A stretch of DNA of 64,000 bases. Source: Spiroplasma endosymbiont of Asaphidion curtum. Its GTDB lineage: Bacteria; Bacillota_I; Bacilli_A; Mycoplasmatales; Nriv7. A model generated the notes under the pieces. It did not search any database. It worked only from the letters and a program-made list of their open reading frames with translations, and had not been told where the DNA came from. The stretch is taken from NCBI RefSeq assembly GCF_964031085.1, contig NZ_OZ035001.1, positions 992,001 to 1,056,000 on the forward strand, read 5' to 3'. Shown one piece after another: positions 9,574-19,883 of this stretch. Each line of letters starts with the position of its first letter. Position 1 is the first letter of the stretch. The position numbers and the translations under genes are program-made.

Positions 9574-9598
9574 GGACGCATAAAGTTTTGTTAGGTAG
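9574..9598 (+). other. Virus-virus junction / att-like sequence
   Basis: GGACGCATAAAGTTTTGTTA contains the stop codon (9592-9594) of the large gene of copy 1 and begins the leader of copy 2. In a circular genome this would be one continuous site. Confidence 0.55.
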
Positions 9599-10079
9599 GA
9601 AAAGATTTGAATAAGTATTAAGACAGTCAGCAATGATTGTCTTTTTATTTTATAAGGTGTTAAAAATTTGTTCTTTGAAAATTAAATACAAGTGAATTAA
9701 TAATGTTGGTATGTATTAAAGCACGATAAATTGTGGGTGGTCGCCATAACCAAAAGAAGTTTACCAGTTAATAGATAACATCCTATTAGCTATAGCAATT
9801 TGTTTCGTTTTGCAATAAAAAAATGAATGGGTGGATTTCCTAAAAATATACACGCTATTAAATTAGTTCCAAGGGTAGGATGCGGATGTTAAAGTGTAGA
9901 AATTTCTATATAGGGGTATGCTAAGTTTAAAATTATTAAAATTTTTATCTAATTAAAAAACAAAATTTAATAACAAAGCTTGTTAAACACTTAAATCTGC
10001 GATATATAAGTGTTTAAAAAACTAAGTTAACTAACTTAGTTAATATAACTTAGTTTATCTATAAGAAAGGTAACTTACT
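9599..10079 (+). other. Plectrovirus intergenic region, copy 2
   Basis: Same content as 2315-2796, with two single-base differences noticed. It includes the terminator hairpin near 9613-9639 and the paired palindromes at about 9987-10042. No gene. Confidence 0.45.
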
Positions 10080-10406
10080 ATGAAAAACATTGAAAACATT
10101 TTCTTAAATACTAAGAAATATCTTTTAAAAGAAACACAAAACGCAATGCTTATTAAAGCACCAAAAATTCCGTGATTTAATGAACAAATCTGTATTTGGT
10201 TTCCAAAGCGATTTGTTTATAAAGGAAAATATGAAAATTCGATTTGTATTGGAATAATAAAAGATAGTAAATATCAAGTAATTTCAATTAATCAACAAGA
10301 GCAAGAAACCAAGTTAATTAAAGGACAAGAATTATTAGGCTTCTTCATTGCCGAAAAAGAAAACAACAAAAAAGATATAAATTATAACTATTTTAAAGGA
10401 GCTTAA
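10080..10406 (+). CDS. Plectrovirus 108-residue protein, copy 2
   Basis: Identical to the protein at 2797-3123, with the same AGAAAGG ribosome site. It is presumably the only functional-looking duplicate of this gene besides copy 1. Confidence 0.7.
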
Positions 10407-10408
10407 AA

Positions 10409-10630
10409 ATGAATATTGCAATTGGACTAATATTTATTATTATCAGCATCATGCTATTGGCATATTTTGCTTATAAAATTTATGCCAAAATAAAAATGCG
10501 AATTAAATATAAAAATGCCATTAAAAATAATACTGGTAATTTCACAAAAGACGAAAAAGTGTTTATTGCTCGCTTTGAAGAATGAGTTAAAACCCCTAAT
10601 TCAAAAGAAAATAATGCGGATAAAAAATAA
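10409..10630 (+). CDS. Plectrovirus small membrane protein (73 aa), copy 2
   Basis: Matches the gene at 3126-3347: one membrane helix and a basic tail, two bases after the preceding stop. Confidence 0.65.
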
Positions 10631-10647
10631 TGTTTTGAGAAATTATT

Positions 10648-10791
10648 ATGGAATTTTTAAAACTGTTTGTTCCGATAGAAAAAATGCCTGCACAAGTTGC
10701 GTTTATTGCCGGATTAATTATTATCATTACTTTTCTTTTCGCATTAATTTCAATTATATATTTACCAATAAAAATGATTTTTGGGAGATAA
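10648..10791 (+). CDS. Plectrovirus small membrane protein (47 aa), copy 2
   Basis: Matches 3365-3508 except Pro at residue 14 (KMPAQV) where copy 1 has Leu. Confidence 0.6.
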   Translation: MEFLKLFVPIEKMPAQVAFIAGLIIIITFLFALISIIYLPIKMIFGR

Positions 10792-10794
10792 AAA

Positions 10795-11025
10795 ATGACA
10801 ATAAACTTAAAAGAATTTGATTGAGAACAAATCAAACAAACTTTCTGAGATTTATTTATTCAAATTACAACTATTCCGGCTCATATTAGTTGTGGTAAAG
10901 AAATTGATTTAACTCAAGAAACACTTTGACTTTTAATAGCAAACATTGCTTTTTGATTCTTAACAGCGATTATGGTGTGATTTATTCTAATGCTACTTTG
11001 AAAAACCATATCAGTATTTAGATAG
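10795..11025 (+). CDS. Plectrovirus small membrane protein (76 aa), copy 2
   Basis: Same as 3512-3742. The C-terminal Trp-rich helix is read only with TGA as Trp. Confidence 0.65.
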
Positions 11026-11036
11026 GGAAAAAATTA

Positions 11037-11153
11037 ATGTCAAGAAGTTACATTCTGATGCATTCCCAAAGAAATTCAAAATTAATTAGGAAAAAATATA
11101 ATCGTGTTAAGGTTAATCGTGGTTTTAACAAATTTAAGAAAAACTTTATATAA
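11037..11153 (+). CDS. Plectrovirus basic peptide (38 aa), copy 2
   Basis: Same as 3754-3870. A strongly basic peptide directly before the coat gene. Confidence 0.55.
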   Translation: MSRSYILMHSQRNSKLIRKKYNRVKVNRGFNKFKKNFI

Positions 11154-11190
11154 TGATGAATGTTTTAAAAAGAAAGGGGGTGATGATTAT

Positions 11191-11436
11191 ATGATTGGAA
11201 CTTTCTTGGCCGATGCACCTGCAACAGTAGAAAAAATAACAGCTAGTGACGCGATGACTAAATTATGAAATGCAATTATAACGGCTTTTACTAAAATGTG
11301 AGAAATTATTGCTGTTAATATGCCACAAGTCGGTAACTTCTTTGCTGACTACTGAATATTCATTTTTCCATTTATTTTGGCAATATTCTTTATTTGCTTT
11401 AAAATGTTTGAAAAATTACTTGGAGCGGTACGCTAA
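11191..11436 (+). CDS. Plectrovirus major coat protein, copy 2
   Basis: Identical 81-residue coat-like protein with the same strong AAGGGGGTGA ribosome site. Confidence 0.75.
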
Positions 11437-11460
11437 CAAAAAAATAAAGTGAGGTGCAAG

Positions 11461-12447
11461 ATGAAATTTTGCAAATGAATAATAGAAAAAAATAACCATT
11501 TTATTGAATTGAATCGCACCTCATTTTTAATTTTATGACATTGCGGAGCAATTTGATATATTTACAACGGTTATTTTAAAAACATTGTAAGCTATTTATT
11601 TTTAGCAGGTTGTATTTTAATTTTTCTTTTTAAAATCGGTAATTTAACACAAATTAACAAAGTTATTAATTTCTTAAAAAATTCACCATTAAATATTGTG
11701 ATTGGTTCATTAGGAACTGGAAAAACTGCTTTTCTAGTATATGCATCAAAATTACTAAAAAAGAAGAAATATCACATCGCATCAACCTTTCCATTACTAG
11801 AAACCCAAAAATTAAGTTTAGGGCATATGGGATTATTAGACTTTGATTATCCGGTATTGCCAGACAAAACCTTACTGTTATGAGATGAAACCAATTTATT
11901 TTTAGAAGGAACTGATTGAGAAAAAAATAATACCAAAAACGAAGAAACCGGTATCCAAGAATATTTTGCCTTAGCACGCCATTTCGGTCATATTGTTCTC
12001 GCTAGCGGTCAGAGAGATAAACATATTTGAGTTAAAGTTCGTGATATTGCCAATAATGTGATTGTGGGAATTCGTAAAAAACCTGTTAATATTTTTCGCC
12101 CCTACTTAAAAGTCATCTATGGCACCTTTACTAGTATTGAAGAATATGAACGCTGACGAAACACCTTAATTGATGCGAAAAATAGCAAAAAAGGTCGCCG
12201 TATTAAATATCGTGATATTCCTGAACTTGATATTTATTTTTTTAAACTAAAAATTCCTCTACCAATACTTAACACTTACAATTCTTTTTACCTAGCATTT
12301 TTAAGAGATTACTTAAATTCAAAAGTTAATCCTGACTATGAAGATAAATATTATACTGACACGGCAATTGATTTAGAAGACTTAGAATACTTAAAAATGG
12401 ATAAATTCAGCAAATTTTTAAGAAAAATGAAAGAAAAGGAACAATAA
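11461..12447 (+). CDS. Zot-like virus assembly ATPase, copy 2
   Basis: The 328-residue Walker ATPase of the second virus copy. The only difference noticed is a silent AAT/AAC in the WRNTL codons. The same ribosome-site hairpin precedes it (TGAGGTGC at 11450-11457). Confidence 0.85.
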
Positions 12448-12450
12448 AAA

Positions 12451-12735
12451 ATGGAAAATCTTGCAAAAATGGCCGACTTTCTCGCCCAAATGCTTTATAA
12501 AGTTTTTGATTTAATTTGAAGTCTTGAAGTACCGGGAACAAATATTCAACTAATATTTCCTCTATTCTTAACGCTTGCTGTAGAATTTCTTATGGCAATT
12601 ATTCTTGGATTTGGTAGTCAACAAGTTAATTTAGAAAAACAACGCCAGTATGCTGTTAAAAATAAGGGGCGTTTAAGTGCGTGAGGAAAAACTAAAAAAC
12701 AAATAAAACCAATAAAAATAAAACAAGGTAACTAA
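12451..12735 (+). CDS. Plectrovirus membrane protein (94 aa), copy 2
   Basis: Same as 5168-5452. Confidence 0.65.
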
Positions 12736-12737
12736 CG

Positions 12738-12986
12738 ATGTTTAAACTAATTATTATTTTTATCTTAATAACTGTTCTTGGATTATTGGCTGGTAGTCAT
12801 TTTGAAACTTTAACAAACTATATTAGCGAAGGCCTTGCGAATTTCCAAAAGTTTATTATTAGTAATTTAACAATTTTAGAACTATTTAAACCAATGGCTC
12901 GGACATTTTCACAACATCCAATCTTCACCATTCTTGGCGTTACTTGTGTACTGATTGCCTTATTTATTGTGATTAAAGGTAGATAA
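12738..12986 (+). CDS. Plectrovirus two-helix membrane protein (82 aa), copy 2
   Basis: Same as 5455-5703, with Ser20 and Ile41 in place of Asn20 and Thr41. Confidence 0.65.
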   Translation: MFKLIIIFILITVLGLLAGSHFETLTNYISEGLANFQKFIISNLTILELFKPMARTFSQHPIFTILGVTCVLIALFIVIKGR

Positions 12987-12990
12987 AAAA

Positions 12991-13113
12991 ATGGAAAAAT
13001 GAACTAAAAAACAAGAATTAGAAATAGAAAATGACAAATTAAAAATTGTTAATGTCATATTAGAAAATAGTGTTAATACTCTTAAATACATAATAATGGA
13101 AAAAAATAAATAA
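12991..13113 (+). CDS. Plectrovirus coiled-coil peptide (40 aa), copy 2
   Basis: Same as 5708-5830, with the same in-frame TAA (13111-13113) separating it from the downstream two-TM gene. Confidence 0.5.
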
Positions 13114-13218
13114 ATTTTAGAACTAGAAAAGCGAAATAGTGTTCATATAGATGAGAAATCAGAACTAGTTATTGAAAATGAAAAATTAAAAATTTTTAAA
13201 CACGAAAGGAAAACTAAA

Positions 13219-13602
13219 ATGAAAAAAATTTTAGGCAAATTATTTAAAAAAGATAATTCAAAAGAAAAAACGCCATTAAGATTAAGGATTAAAAATTCTT
13301 TTAAAAAGCAGTGGTTAAAAGTATCATTAAGTATCATTTTCATCTTTATAAGCTTATTAATTTGTGCATTAACAGTAATCGATACTAAATGAATAACCGG
13401 AACAAGTGACGAATTTAACAATTTTATGAATGAAGAGATGGTTAAATTCTTTGGCAAGTTCAATAGTGGTATTATGCTAGCAGGAATATTTGTTTTTTGA
13501 TGAGGCGGAGCAATATATTTTGCAATTAAATTTGAAAAATTAATCCGCTTTATTATTCAAAAAATTAAAGAAAAAAGAACAATGAAAAATAAAATATTTT
13601 AA
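13219..13602 (+). CDS. Plectrovirus two-TM protein (127 aa), copy 2
   Basis: Same as 5936-6319. Confidence 0.6.
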
Positions 13603-13617
13603 AAAGGAGTGATAAAA

Positions 13618-14502
13618 ATGTTTATGAAAATATTTACCGTGCTAACTATTAGTTTCAATAACATTTTTACTATTCCCCAAAATATTAACAATGATAAAAC
13701 AACAGTAAATTCACTAATTAGAAACAAAAGACAAAATAATAAAGTTTATGATTTTGAAATTAGAAACTTAGAAAAAATAAGATTTTTAACAGAAAGGCAA
13801 GACCATGACCTTTTAAAAGTTGAGATAAGAACAGAAGATAATATAAATGCAAATATAGATAAACAATTACCAAATTTAAAAAATGTAAAAATTTTTAGTT
13901 TAGAGTTTAATGCAGAGCTTGTAAATAACAGAATTAAACAAAAAGACTTTCAAAAAATAACAAATACTTATGGAACAAAAATAGATACTTCGGGTTTAAA
14001 TTTTTATACCTGAATGATTAGTGTACCCAATAAAACAATAAGAATTAAAACACAAGGAACAGAATTACTAACTTTTGAGCATGGTAGTACCAACAATTAT
14101 AGATTAAATAATACAAATGATTTTAATATAGAAATTGAAAAAGACAGTACCAACATTGATTTACCAATAACAACTACTAAATTTGATGGTAACCACAAAT
14201 ACAATGATGTTATTGATAACCTTGATTATTTAATGATTCATCGCGGTGATTTTGACAAATTTAATTATTCTTATCTTTATTGAACACCAGTATTTAATTT
14301 CATTGACACTTTAGAAAAAGGTTACTATAAAGAATTCACCATTAAAAATCATGGTTTTAAAGACGAGAGCTATTTTTATCACAAGACTTCAACTATTTTA
14401 CCAAACTCAGAAATAATCGACCCTACAAATGCAACCAAAATTGAAGTTATCAAAAAAATTAAAAAAAGACTTAATAGACTTCTTGCATTACTTATTTATT
14501 AA
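13618..14502 (+). pseudogene. Large plectrovirus protein (P1-like), copy 2, truncated
   Basis: This copy keeps the frame through DFDKFNYSYLYWTPVFNFID, which shows that copy 1 suffered a 4-bp deletion. At about 14475 (IKKRLN) an IS5-type A end interrupts it. The frame then runs into IS sequence and stops at 14500, leaving about 294 residues of the ~725 expected. The C-terminal membrane anchor is lost. Confidence 0.75.
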
Positions 14503-14522
14503 ACAAAATTCCTATAAAATAT
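14477..14522 (+). mobile_element. IS5-type element A, 5' end fragment
   Basis: 46 bp of the 5' end of element A (GACTTCTTGCATTACTTA and on), cut by the IS30 that begins at 14523. Confidence 0.8.
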
Positions 14523-15604
14523 GCTGAATTATACTTGTAAGTGCAAGTAAATAAAATTGCAAAAAATCTCATATAAAAATTTCATGATGCTAAGTTTATT
14601 TTAGAAAAAACAAAGCAAGGAGTTTTTATATGGGTTACAAACATCTTGGCATATATGAAAGAATTTATATTGAGAATCAATTGAAGTTTAAAGTAAAAAT
14701 TAGTGAAATAGCTAAAAATCTTAATCGAAGTATTAGTACTATTATTCGAGAAGTCAATAGAAATAAAGATAGTAATCATTATTTTTCATTAATTGCACAA
14801 AATAAAGCAGAAAACAGAAAACAATCACATGTTTATTTTCATAAGTTTAAAAATAGAGAATTAGTAAAATATGTACAACAAAAATTACTATTAGGTTGAT
14901 CGCCTGAACAAATTTATGGCAGAATTAAAAATTTTCATAAAGAATGAATTATTAGTTTTAAAACAATTTACAATTGAATTTATTCTGGATTACTTGAAAA
15001 AGTTACTAATAAAAATTTAAGAAGAAAAGGTAAGAAACGAAAATCTCAAGAAAATCGCGGTAAATTTAATGGTAAATCAATTAAAGAACGAAATATTAAT
15101 GTTAATAATCGTATAACTGTTGGTCATTGAGAAGGTGATACTGTAGTATCATCACGAGGTAAAAGTAAATCATGTTTAATAACTTTAGTTGAAAGAACAT
15201 CAAGATTTACTTTAGCAATGTTAGTTGAAAATAGAACTACTAAAGTTGTTAACGAAAACATTAGCCATTATTTATCAATTCTTCCAAATAATCTTGTTAA
15301 GACTATAACATTTGATAGGGGTAAAGAATTTTCTAATTGACAACAACTTGAAAAAAATTTAAATGTGAAAATTTATTTTGCTAATGCGTATTCGCCTTGA
15401 CAAAGAGGTACTAATGAAAATACTAATGGTTTAATTAGAGAAAAATTTCCTAAAAAATTTAATTTTTCAAATACTACTAAAAATGCAGTTCATAAATTTA
15501 TATTGTCTTTAAACCAAAGACCAAGAAAAATACTAAATTATCTTTCACCAATCGAATATTTGGTTAGAAAAATAATTTAGTTGCACTTAACTTTACAATT
15601 TGGC
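14523..15604 (+). mobile_element. IS30-type element, copy 2 (complete)
   Basis: A complete 1,082 bp element. The flanks (AAATAT on the left, ACATTT on the right) do not form a target duplication, so recombination between IS copies probably joined unrelated sequences here. Confidence 0.9.
14630..15580 (+). CDS. IS30 family transposase
   Basis: An intact 316-residue transposase with all three catalytic acids (170, 229, 263). Confidence 0.9.
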
Positions 15605-15624
15605 ACATTTAAATAATTCCTTTC

Positions 15625-15732
15625 TTAAATTATTAAATCAATAATTTCCGAAGCAATAAAATTAACTCCAAAAATTTCTTCAAAAGCTAAATTAAAATAA
15701 GGATTTTTATTATTATTTTCAATATAAATCAT
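15625..15732 (-). pseudogene. Lipoate-protein ligase N-terminal remnant
   Basis: A 35-residue frame starting MIYIENNNKNPYFNLAFEEI, the typical N-terminus of LplA-type lipoate-protein ligases. After FGVNFI it ends quickly at 15625, so nearly all of the ligase is deleted. It starts just 16 bases after nox. Nox, LplA and the pyruvate dehydrogenase genes are commonly adjacent in mollicutes, so an operon was likely cut. A further SD (AGAAAGGA) and an ATG lie at the IS30 boundary, as if the next gene were severed after its start codon. Confidence 0.55.
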
Positions 15733-15747
15733 AACTAGAATTTATTC

Positions 15748-17160
15748 TTAACTATTATTATTTTCATCAATTGATTGATGAAAATAATTCATCCCTAATG
15801 CTTTTAAACCCGCTAAAGTTACAAAATTATATGGTTTATTAAAATGCGGTAAAAAGAAAATATCTACTAACGGTAACTCATCAATCGTTAAACCTTTCAT
15901 AATTGCTAAAGAAAACATATAAATAACTTCCGTATGATTTGCTTTTGAAGCAATTTGTGCCCCAATAATTTTTCTAGATGCTTTTTCTCAAACAATTTTA
16001 ATTTTTACCTTAACATGCGGTTCTAAAAATTCAGGACGATCATTATCTTCAAAAAATACTGTTTCAACATCCATCTGACTCATTTTTGCCACTGTTTCGC
16101 TAACACCAACACCAGCCATTTTTCATCCAAATACTGAAATCGCATTCGCAGCTTGAAATCCTGGACTTGTTAATGAATTATCTCTAACGATATTAAAAGC
16201 AGTCACTAAACCCGTTCGTAACGCAGTTGTTGCTAATGCAATATTAGCATTTGCTTTTGTAGCATTATTATGAACCGCAACGCAATCACCAATGGCATAA
16301 ATATCAGGGTCACTAGTTTGAAAATAACTATTAGTTTTAATCGCTCCCCTTGCTCCTAATTCAACAACATCTTTTAAAATCTTTGTTTCGGTATTAAAAC
16401 CTACGGCTCAAAGTACCATATCAACAGCATATTCATTTTTATCAGTAATTACTTTAGTAACAATACCATTTTCTTTAATAAACTCTTTAACACCTTCACC
16501 AGTACGAATAATAACACCTGCTTTTTCCATACTTTGTTGAACAGGTGTTGTAAACTCTTCATCATAATATCGTGACATAATCTGATCTTCAATATCAATT
16601 AAAGTTACCTTTTTATTATTATGACTAAAAGCTTCAACTAATTCAATCCCAATATATCCAGCACCAACAACAACAACATTTTTAATTGCTGAATTATCAA
16701 TTATTGCTTTAATTTGTTTTGCATGTTGAAATAATTTAACAATATTAACACCAGCACTAACAGTACCATCATCATTTTTAAGACCTGGAACTGAAGGAAT
16801 AATTGGTCAAGTACCAACACCAATAACTAACTTATCATAAGTGTCAAAAAACTCTTCATTTGTTTCTAAGTTTTTAATTAAAACTTTCTTGTCTTTAATA
16901 TTAACAGCCAAAAGTTCATGTTTCATATGAACTTCAATGCCTTCTGATTGTAATAATTCTGGCGTTGCATAAAACAGACCATCGGATTTACTAATCTCAC
17001 CACCAACTCATAAAGCAATTCCACACCCTAAAAAAGAAATATTGTCATTGCGATCATATGCTACAATTTTAATATCCTTTTTATCTTGTTTACTTAAATG
17101 ACTTAAGGTTCTAACTAAGGTAGTTCCTGAATGGTTAATACCAATAGCAATAACTTTCAT
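15748..17160 (-). CDS. nox: NADH oxidase (water-forming), FAD-dependent
   Basis: A 470-residue CoA-disulfide-reductase/Nox family flavoprotein. It regenerates NAD+ by reducing O2 to water in the cytoplasm. The N-terminal nucleotide fold (MKVIAIGINHSGTTLVR) leads to the redox-active Cys46 in SFLGCGIALWVGG. A second Rossmann motif is VVVVGAGYIGIELVEAF, the FAD-binding motif is YAIGDCVAV, and the dimerisation domain ends in Asn-rich residues. The length matches the family. AGGAG lies 10 bases upstream of the ATG. Confidence 0.9.
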
Positions 17161-17318
17161 CGTCTTTTGACTCCTTCTATAATTTTATTTGTTTCTAAGT
17201 TTCTAGTTATTTTTCATGATAATTATTAAAATAAGAAAAAACTCAATTTACACAGTAATTATATACGAATTTTTGACTATTATTCAATTATTACCACAGA
17301 ATAAATAAATTTTTCAAA

Positions 17319-18225
17319 AGACTTGGTACATAACCCTCAATTTTATCTACTATTTTGATAATATTATTTTCTAGATGAAGCACAAATATTAGATAAATAC
17401 AAAGACGAAAATGAATTTTATAGTCTAATCGGCATAAAATATAAAACTTTCATGAAAATGGTAGAAATTTTAAAAAAAGCTGAAGCTAAACAAAAACAAA
17501 TTGGTGGTAGACCAAATAAATTATCAATAGAGCAAAGATTACTTATGACTTTAGAATACTGAAAAGAATATAGTACATATCGTATTATTGCAAAAAAATA
17601 TAATATTAGTCATGTTAGTTGTATTCGTAATATCTTTTGAGTTGAAAATACTCTAATAAAAAATAGTCACTTTCATATACCTGGCAAAAAGTAATTATTG
17701 GAAAATAAGGGTACTAATAATAATTTATTAGCAAATTGATGCTACAGAAATTCCAATTGAAAGAATTAAAAAAAACTAAAATTATTATTTTCTGGTAAGA
17801 AAAGGCAACATTCATTAAAATCGCAAATAATTATTGATTTATTTAACAATAAAATTATTTCAGTAGATTTTTGTTATGGCAGTATTCATGATTATAAGTT
17901 ATTTTTAAAATCAAATACACTTATAAATCCAAAATTAGAATTAATTGCTGATTCAGGATATCAAGGTTTGCAAAATGTTCATAAAAATACATTATTACCA
18001 ATTAAAAAGAGTAAAAATAATCCTTTAAATCCAGATAAAAAGGAATATAATAGCTTTTTAAGTAAAGTTAGAATTGCCATTGAACATGTTTTTGCTAGAT
18101 TAAAAAGATTTAAAATACTAGTTTATCGTTATCGCAATAAGATTAGAAGATTTGGATTACGATTTAACTTAATTTCAGGAATATATAATTTTGAATTAAG
18201 CTAGTTATAGTTATGTACCAAGTCT
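17319..18225 (+). mobile_element. IS5-type element B (full length, degenerate)
   Basis: About 907 bp with perfect 16-bp terminal inverted repeats (AGACTTGGTACATAAC). It lies in the nox upstream region. Confidence 0.85.
17386..18204 (+). pseudogene. IS5-type B transposase, broken
   Basis: Two-phase transposase related to element A (LSIEQRLLMTLEYWKEYSTY; then DSGYQG and RYRNKIRRFGLRFN). The original start seems to be ATG TTA GAT, as kept in fragments at 29259 and 35076, but here it is ATA. A TAA appears after HIPGKK and one extra A occurs before the DATEIP motif. The second half needs a -1 shift at an A8 run, which may be natural for this family. It is inactive as it stands. Confidence 0.75.
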
Positions 18226-18236
18226 TATTTAGTTTA

Positions 18237-18268
18237 TGGAAACAATATAAATTGTTTCCATTTTTAAT
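18237..18268 (+). terminator. Intrinsic terminator
   Basis: TGGAAACAAT and ATTGTTTCCA pair around ATAA and are followed by TTTTT. This ten-base-pair stem is one of the clearest terminators in the window. The gene it served has been displaced by the IS on its left. Confidence 0.75.
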
Positions 18269-18306
18269 TAAATTAACAAACTTTATAAAAAATAGAAAGG
18301 ATATAT

Positions 18307-18420
18307 ATGAAAAAGATATTAAATCTTTTGGGAACAATCACTTTAATTGGAACGAGCACAACCAATTTAATTACTTGTAAAAAAATAACAATTCAAAATA
18401 TAGACAAATTATTTTATTAA
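18307..18420 (+). pseudogene. Lipoprotein signal peptide remnant
   Basis: The 37-residue frame starts MKKILNLLGTITLIGTSTT and reaches a lipobox (NLITC). It then ends after CKKITIQNIDKLFY. This is the typical leader of Spiroplasma surface lipoproteins with the mature protein missing. AGAAAGG lies 8 bases before the ATG. The stop lies where an IS3-like transposase end begins on the other strand, so the rest was lost in a rearrangement. Confidence 0.65.
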
Positions 18421-18503
18421 AAGTTTTTGTAATGTTTGAAATGGGGTTTTAGTGTTTAAAGATGAATGACAGCGTTTAAAATTATAAAAGTAATAATATT
18501 CAT
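18409..18503 (-). pseudogene. IS3/IS481-type transposase C-terminal remnant
   Basis: On the minus strand the frame reads YYYFYNFKRCHSSLNTKTPF and then QTLQKLLIK. This resembles the conserved C-terminus of IS3-type integrases (Y-N-x-x-R-x-H-S-S-L-x-x-x-T-P). About 30 residues remain. It is cut by an IS5-type B fragment on its 5' side. Confidence 0.6.
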
Positions 18504-18504
18504 T

Positions 18505-18534
18505 AGACTTGGTACATAACCCTCAATTTTATCT
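18505..18534 (+). mobile_element. IS5-type element B, 5' end fragment
   Basis: 30 bp of the B-element end (AGACTTGGTACATAACCCTC), interrupted by the IS30 that starts at 18535. Confidence 0.7.
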
Positions 18535-19616
18535 GCCAAATTGTAAAGTTAAGTGCAACTAAATTATTTTTCTAACCAAATATTCGATTGGTGAAAGATA
18601 ATTTAGTATTTTTCTTGGTCTTTGGTTTAAAGACAATATAAATTTATGAACTGCATTTTTAGTAGTATTTGAAAAATTAAATTTTTTAGGAAATTTTTCT
18701 CTAATTAAACCATTAGTATTTTCATTAGTACCTCTTTGTCAAGGCGAATACGCATTAGCAAAATAAATTTTCACATTTAAATTTTTTTCAAGTTGTTGTC
18801 AATTAGAAAATTCTTTACCCCTATCAAATGTTATAGTCTTAACAAGATTATTTGGAAGAATTGATAAATAATGGCTAATGTTTTCGTTAACAACTTTAGT
18901 AGTTCTATTTTCAACTAACATTGCTAAAGTAAATCTTGATGTTCTTTCAACTAAAGTTATTAAACATGATTTACTTTTACCTCGTGATGATACTACAGTA
19001 TCACCTTCTCAATGACCAACAGTTATACGATTATTAACATTAATATTTCGTTCTTTAATTGATTTACCATTAAATTTACCGCGATTTTCTTGAGATTTTC
19101 GTTTCTTACCTTTTCTTCTTAAATTTTTATTAGTAACTTTTTCAAGTAATCCAGAATAAATTCAATTGTAAATTGTTTTAAAACTAATAATTCATTCTTT
19201 ATGAAAATTTTTAATTCTGCCATAAATTTGTTCAGGCGATCAACCTAATAGTAATTTTTGTTGTACATATTTTACTAATTCTCTATTTTTAAACTTATGA
19301 AAATAAACATGTGATTGTTTTCTGTTTTCTGCTTTATTTTGTGCAATTAATGAAAAATAATGATTACTATCTTTATTTCTATTGACTTCTCGAATAATAG
19401 TACTAATACTTCGATTAAGATTTTTAGCTATTTCACTAATTTTTACTTTAAACTTCAATTGATTCTCAATATAAATTCTTTCATATATGCCAAGATGTTT
19501 GTAACCCATATAAAAACTCCTTGCTTTGTTTTTTCTAAAATAAACTTAGCATCATGAAATTTTTATATGAGATTTTTTGCAATTTTATTTACTTGCACTT
19601 ACAAGTATAATTCAGC
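18535..19616 (-). mobile_element. IS30-type element, copy 3 (complete)
   Basis: Complete. No matching flank duplication (ATCT on the left, ATTA on the right). It joins an IS5-type B 5' fragment to an IS5-type A 3' fragment, a sign of IS-mediated deletion. Confidence 0.9.
18559..19509 (-). CDS. IS30 family transposase
   Basis: An intact 316-residue copy. Confidence 0.9.
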
Positions 19617-19882
19617 ATTATTACTGAAAAATATCGTAATCGTAGAAAACGATTTAGTTTAAGATTTAATTTAATTGCTTCAATTTATAATTTGCAATTA
19701 TAGATAACATAAAATATTTATTTAAAATTAAATTTAAATAATAAAATAATTTTTTGTTGTGTCAAAATTTACACATTTAATAAAATCCATAAGTATTAAC
19801 CTAATAAAAGTTAGAAATTACTATATAGTATTTTTTATTTACAAATAATTTGTAATTATTTTAATAAGTAATGCAAGAAGTC
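19617..19882 (+). mobile_element. IS5-type element A, 3' end fragment
   Basis: The last ~266 bp of element A. It contains the transposase C-terminus (ITEKYRNRRKRFSLRFNLIA, then SIYNLQL stop) and the 3' inverted repeat TAAGTAATGCAAGAAGTC. Its insertion truncates recD2. Confidence 0.85.
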
Positions 19883-19883
19883 T

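Larger units (their letters stand above)
2291..9594 (+). mobile_element. SpV1-like plectrovirus prophage, copy 1
   Basis: A 7,283 bp unit that repeats directly at 9574. It is about 6.2 kb of virus plus a 1,082 bp IS30 inserted in the last gene. The gene order (small membrane proteins, basic peptide, coat protein, Zot-like ATPase, small membrane proteins, large protein) is that of plectroviruses of Spiroplasma. No rolling-circle replication gene is visible. The large 3' gene has a 4-bp deletion as well as the IS, so this copy looks defective. Confidence 0.85.
6335..9594 (+). pseudogene. Large plectrovirus protein (P1-like), frameshifted and IS-interrupted
   Basis: The intact gene would encode about 725 residues. 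It has a signal-like N-terminus (MKIFTVLTISFNNIFTI), a long polar Asn/Thr-rich ectodomain and C-terminal hydrophobic segments (IITILRPLAIIAKATV, FYYTFQFLIGFAG). This is the layout expected of a receptor-binding, pIII-like protein. Here a 4-bp deletion at 6980/6981 relative to copy 2 shifts the frame at DFDKF, and IS30 sits at 7928-9009 with ACTT on both sides. The reading frame resumes at 9014 (FDKKTHQENY) and ends at 9592 in the att-like sequence. AAGGAG lies 8 bases before the ATG. Confidence 0.75.
9574..14476 (+). mobile_element. SpV1-like plectrovirus prophage, copy 2 (3'-truncated)
   Basis: A direct repeat of copy 1, nearly identical through 14476. There an IS5-type A fragment (TAGACTTC...) cuts the large gene and the remainder is missing. 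The array (virus-virus joined head to tail) is what site-specific integration of two circular genomes or duplication of one would leave. Confidence 0.85.
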
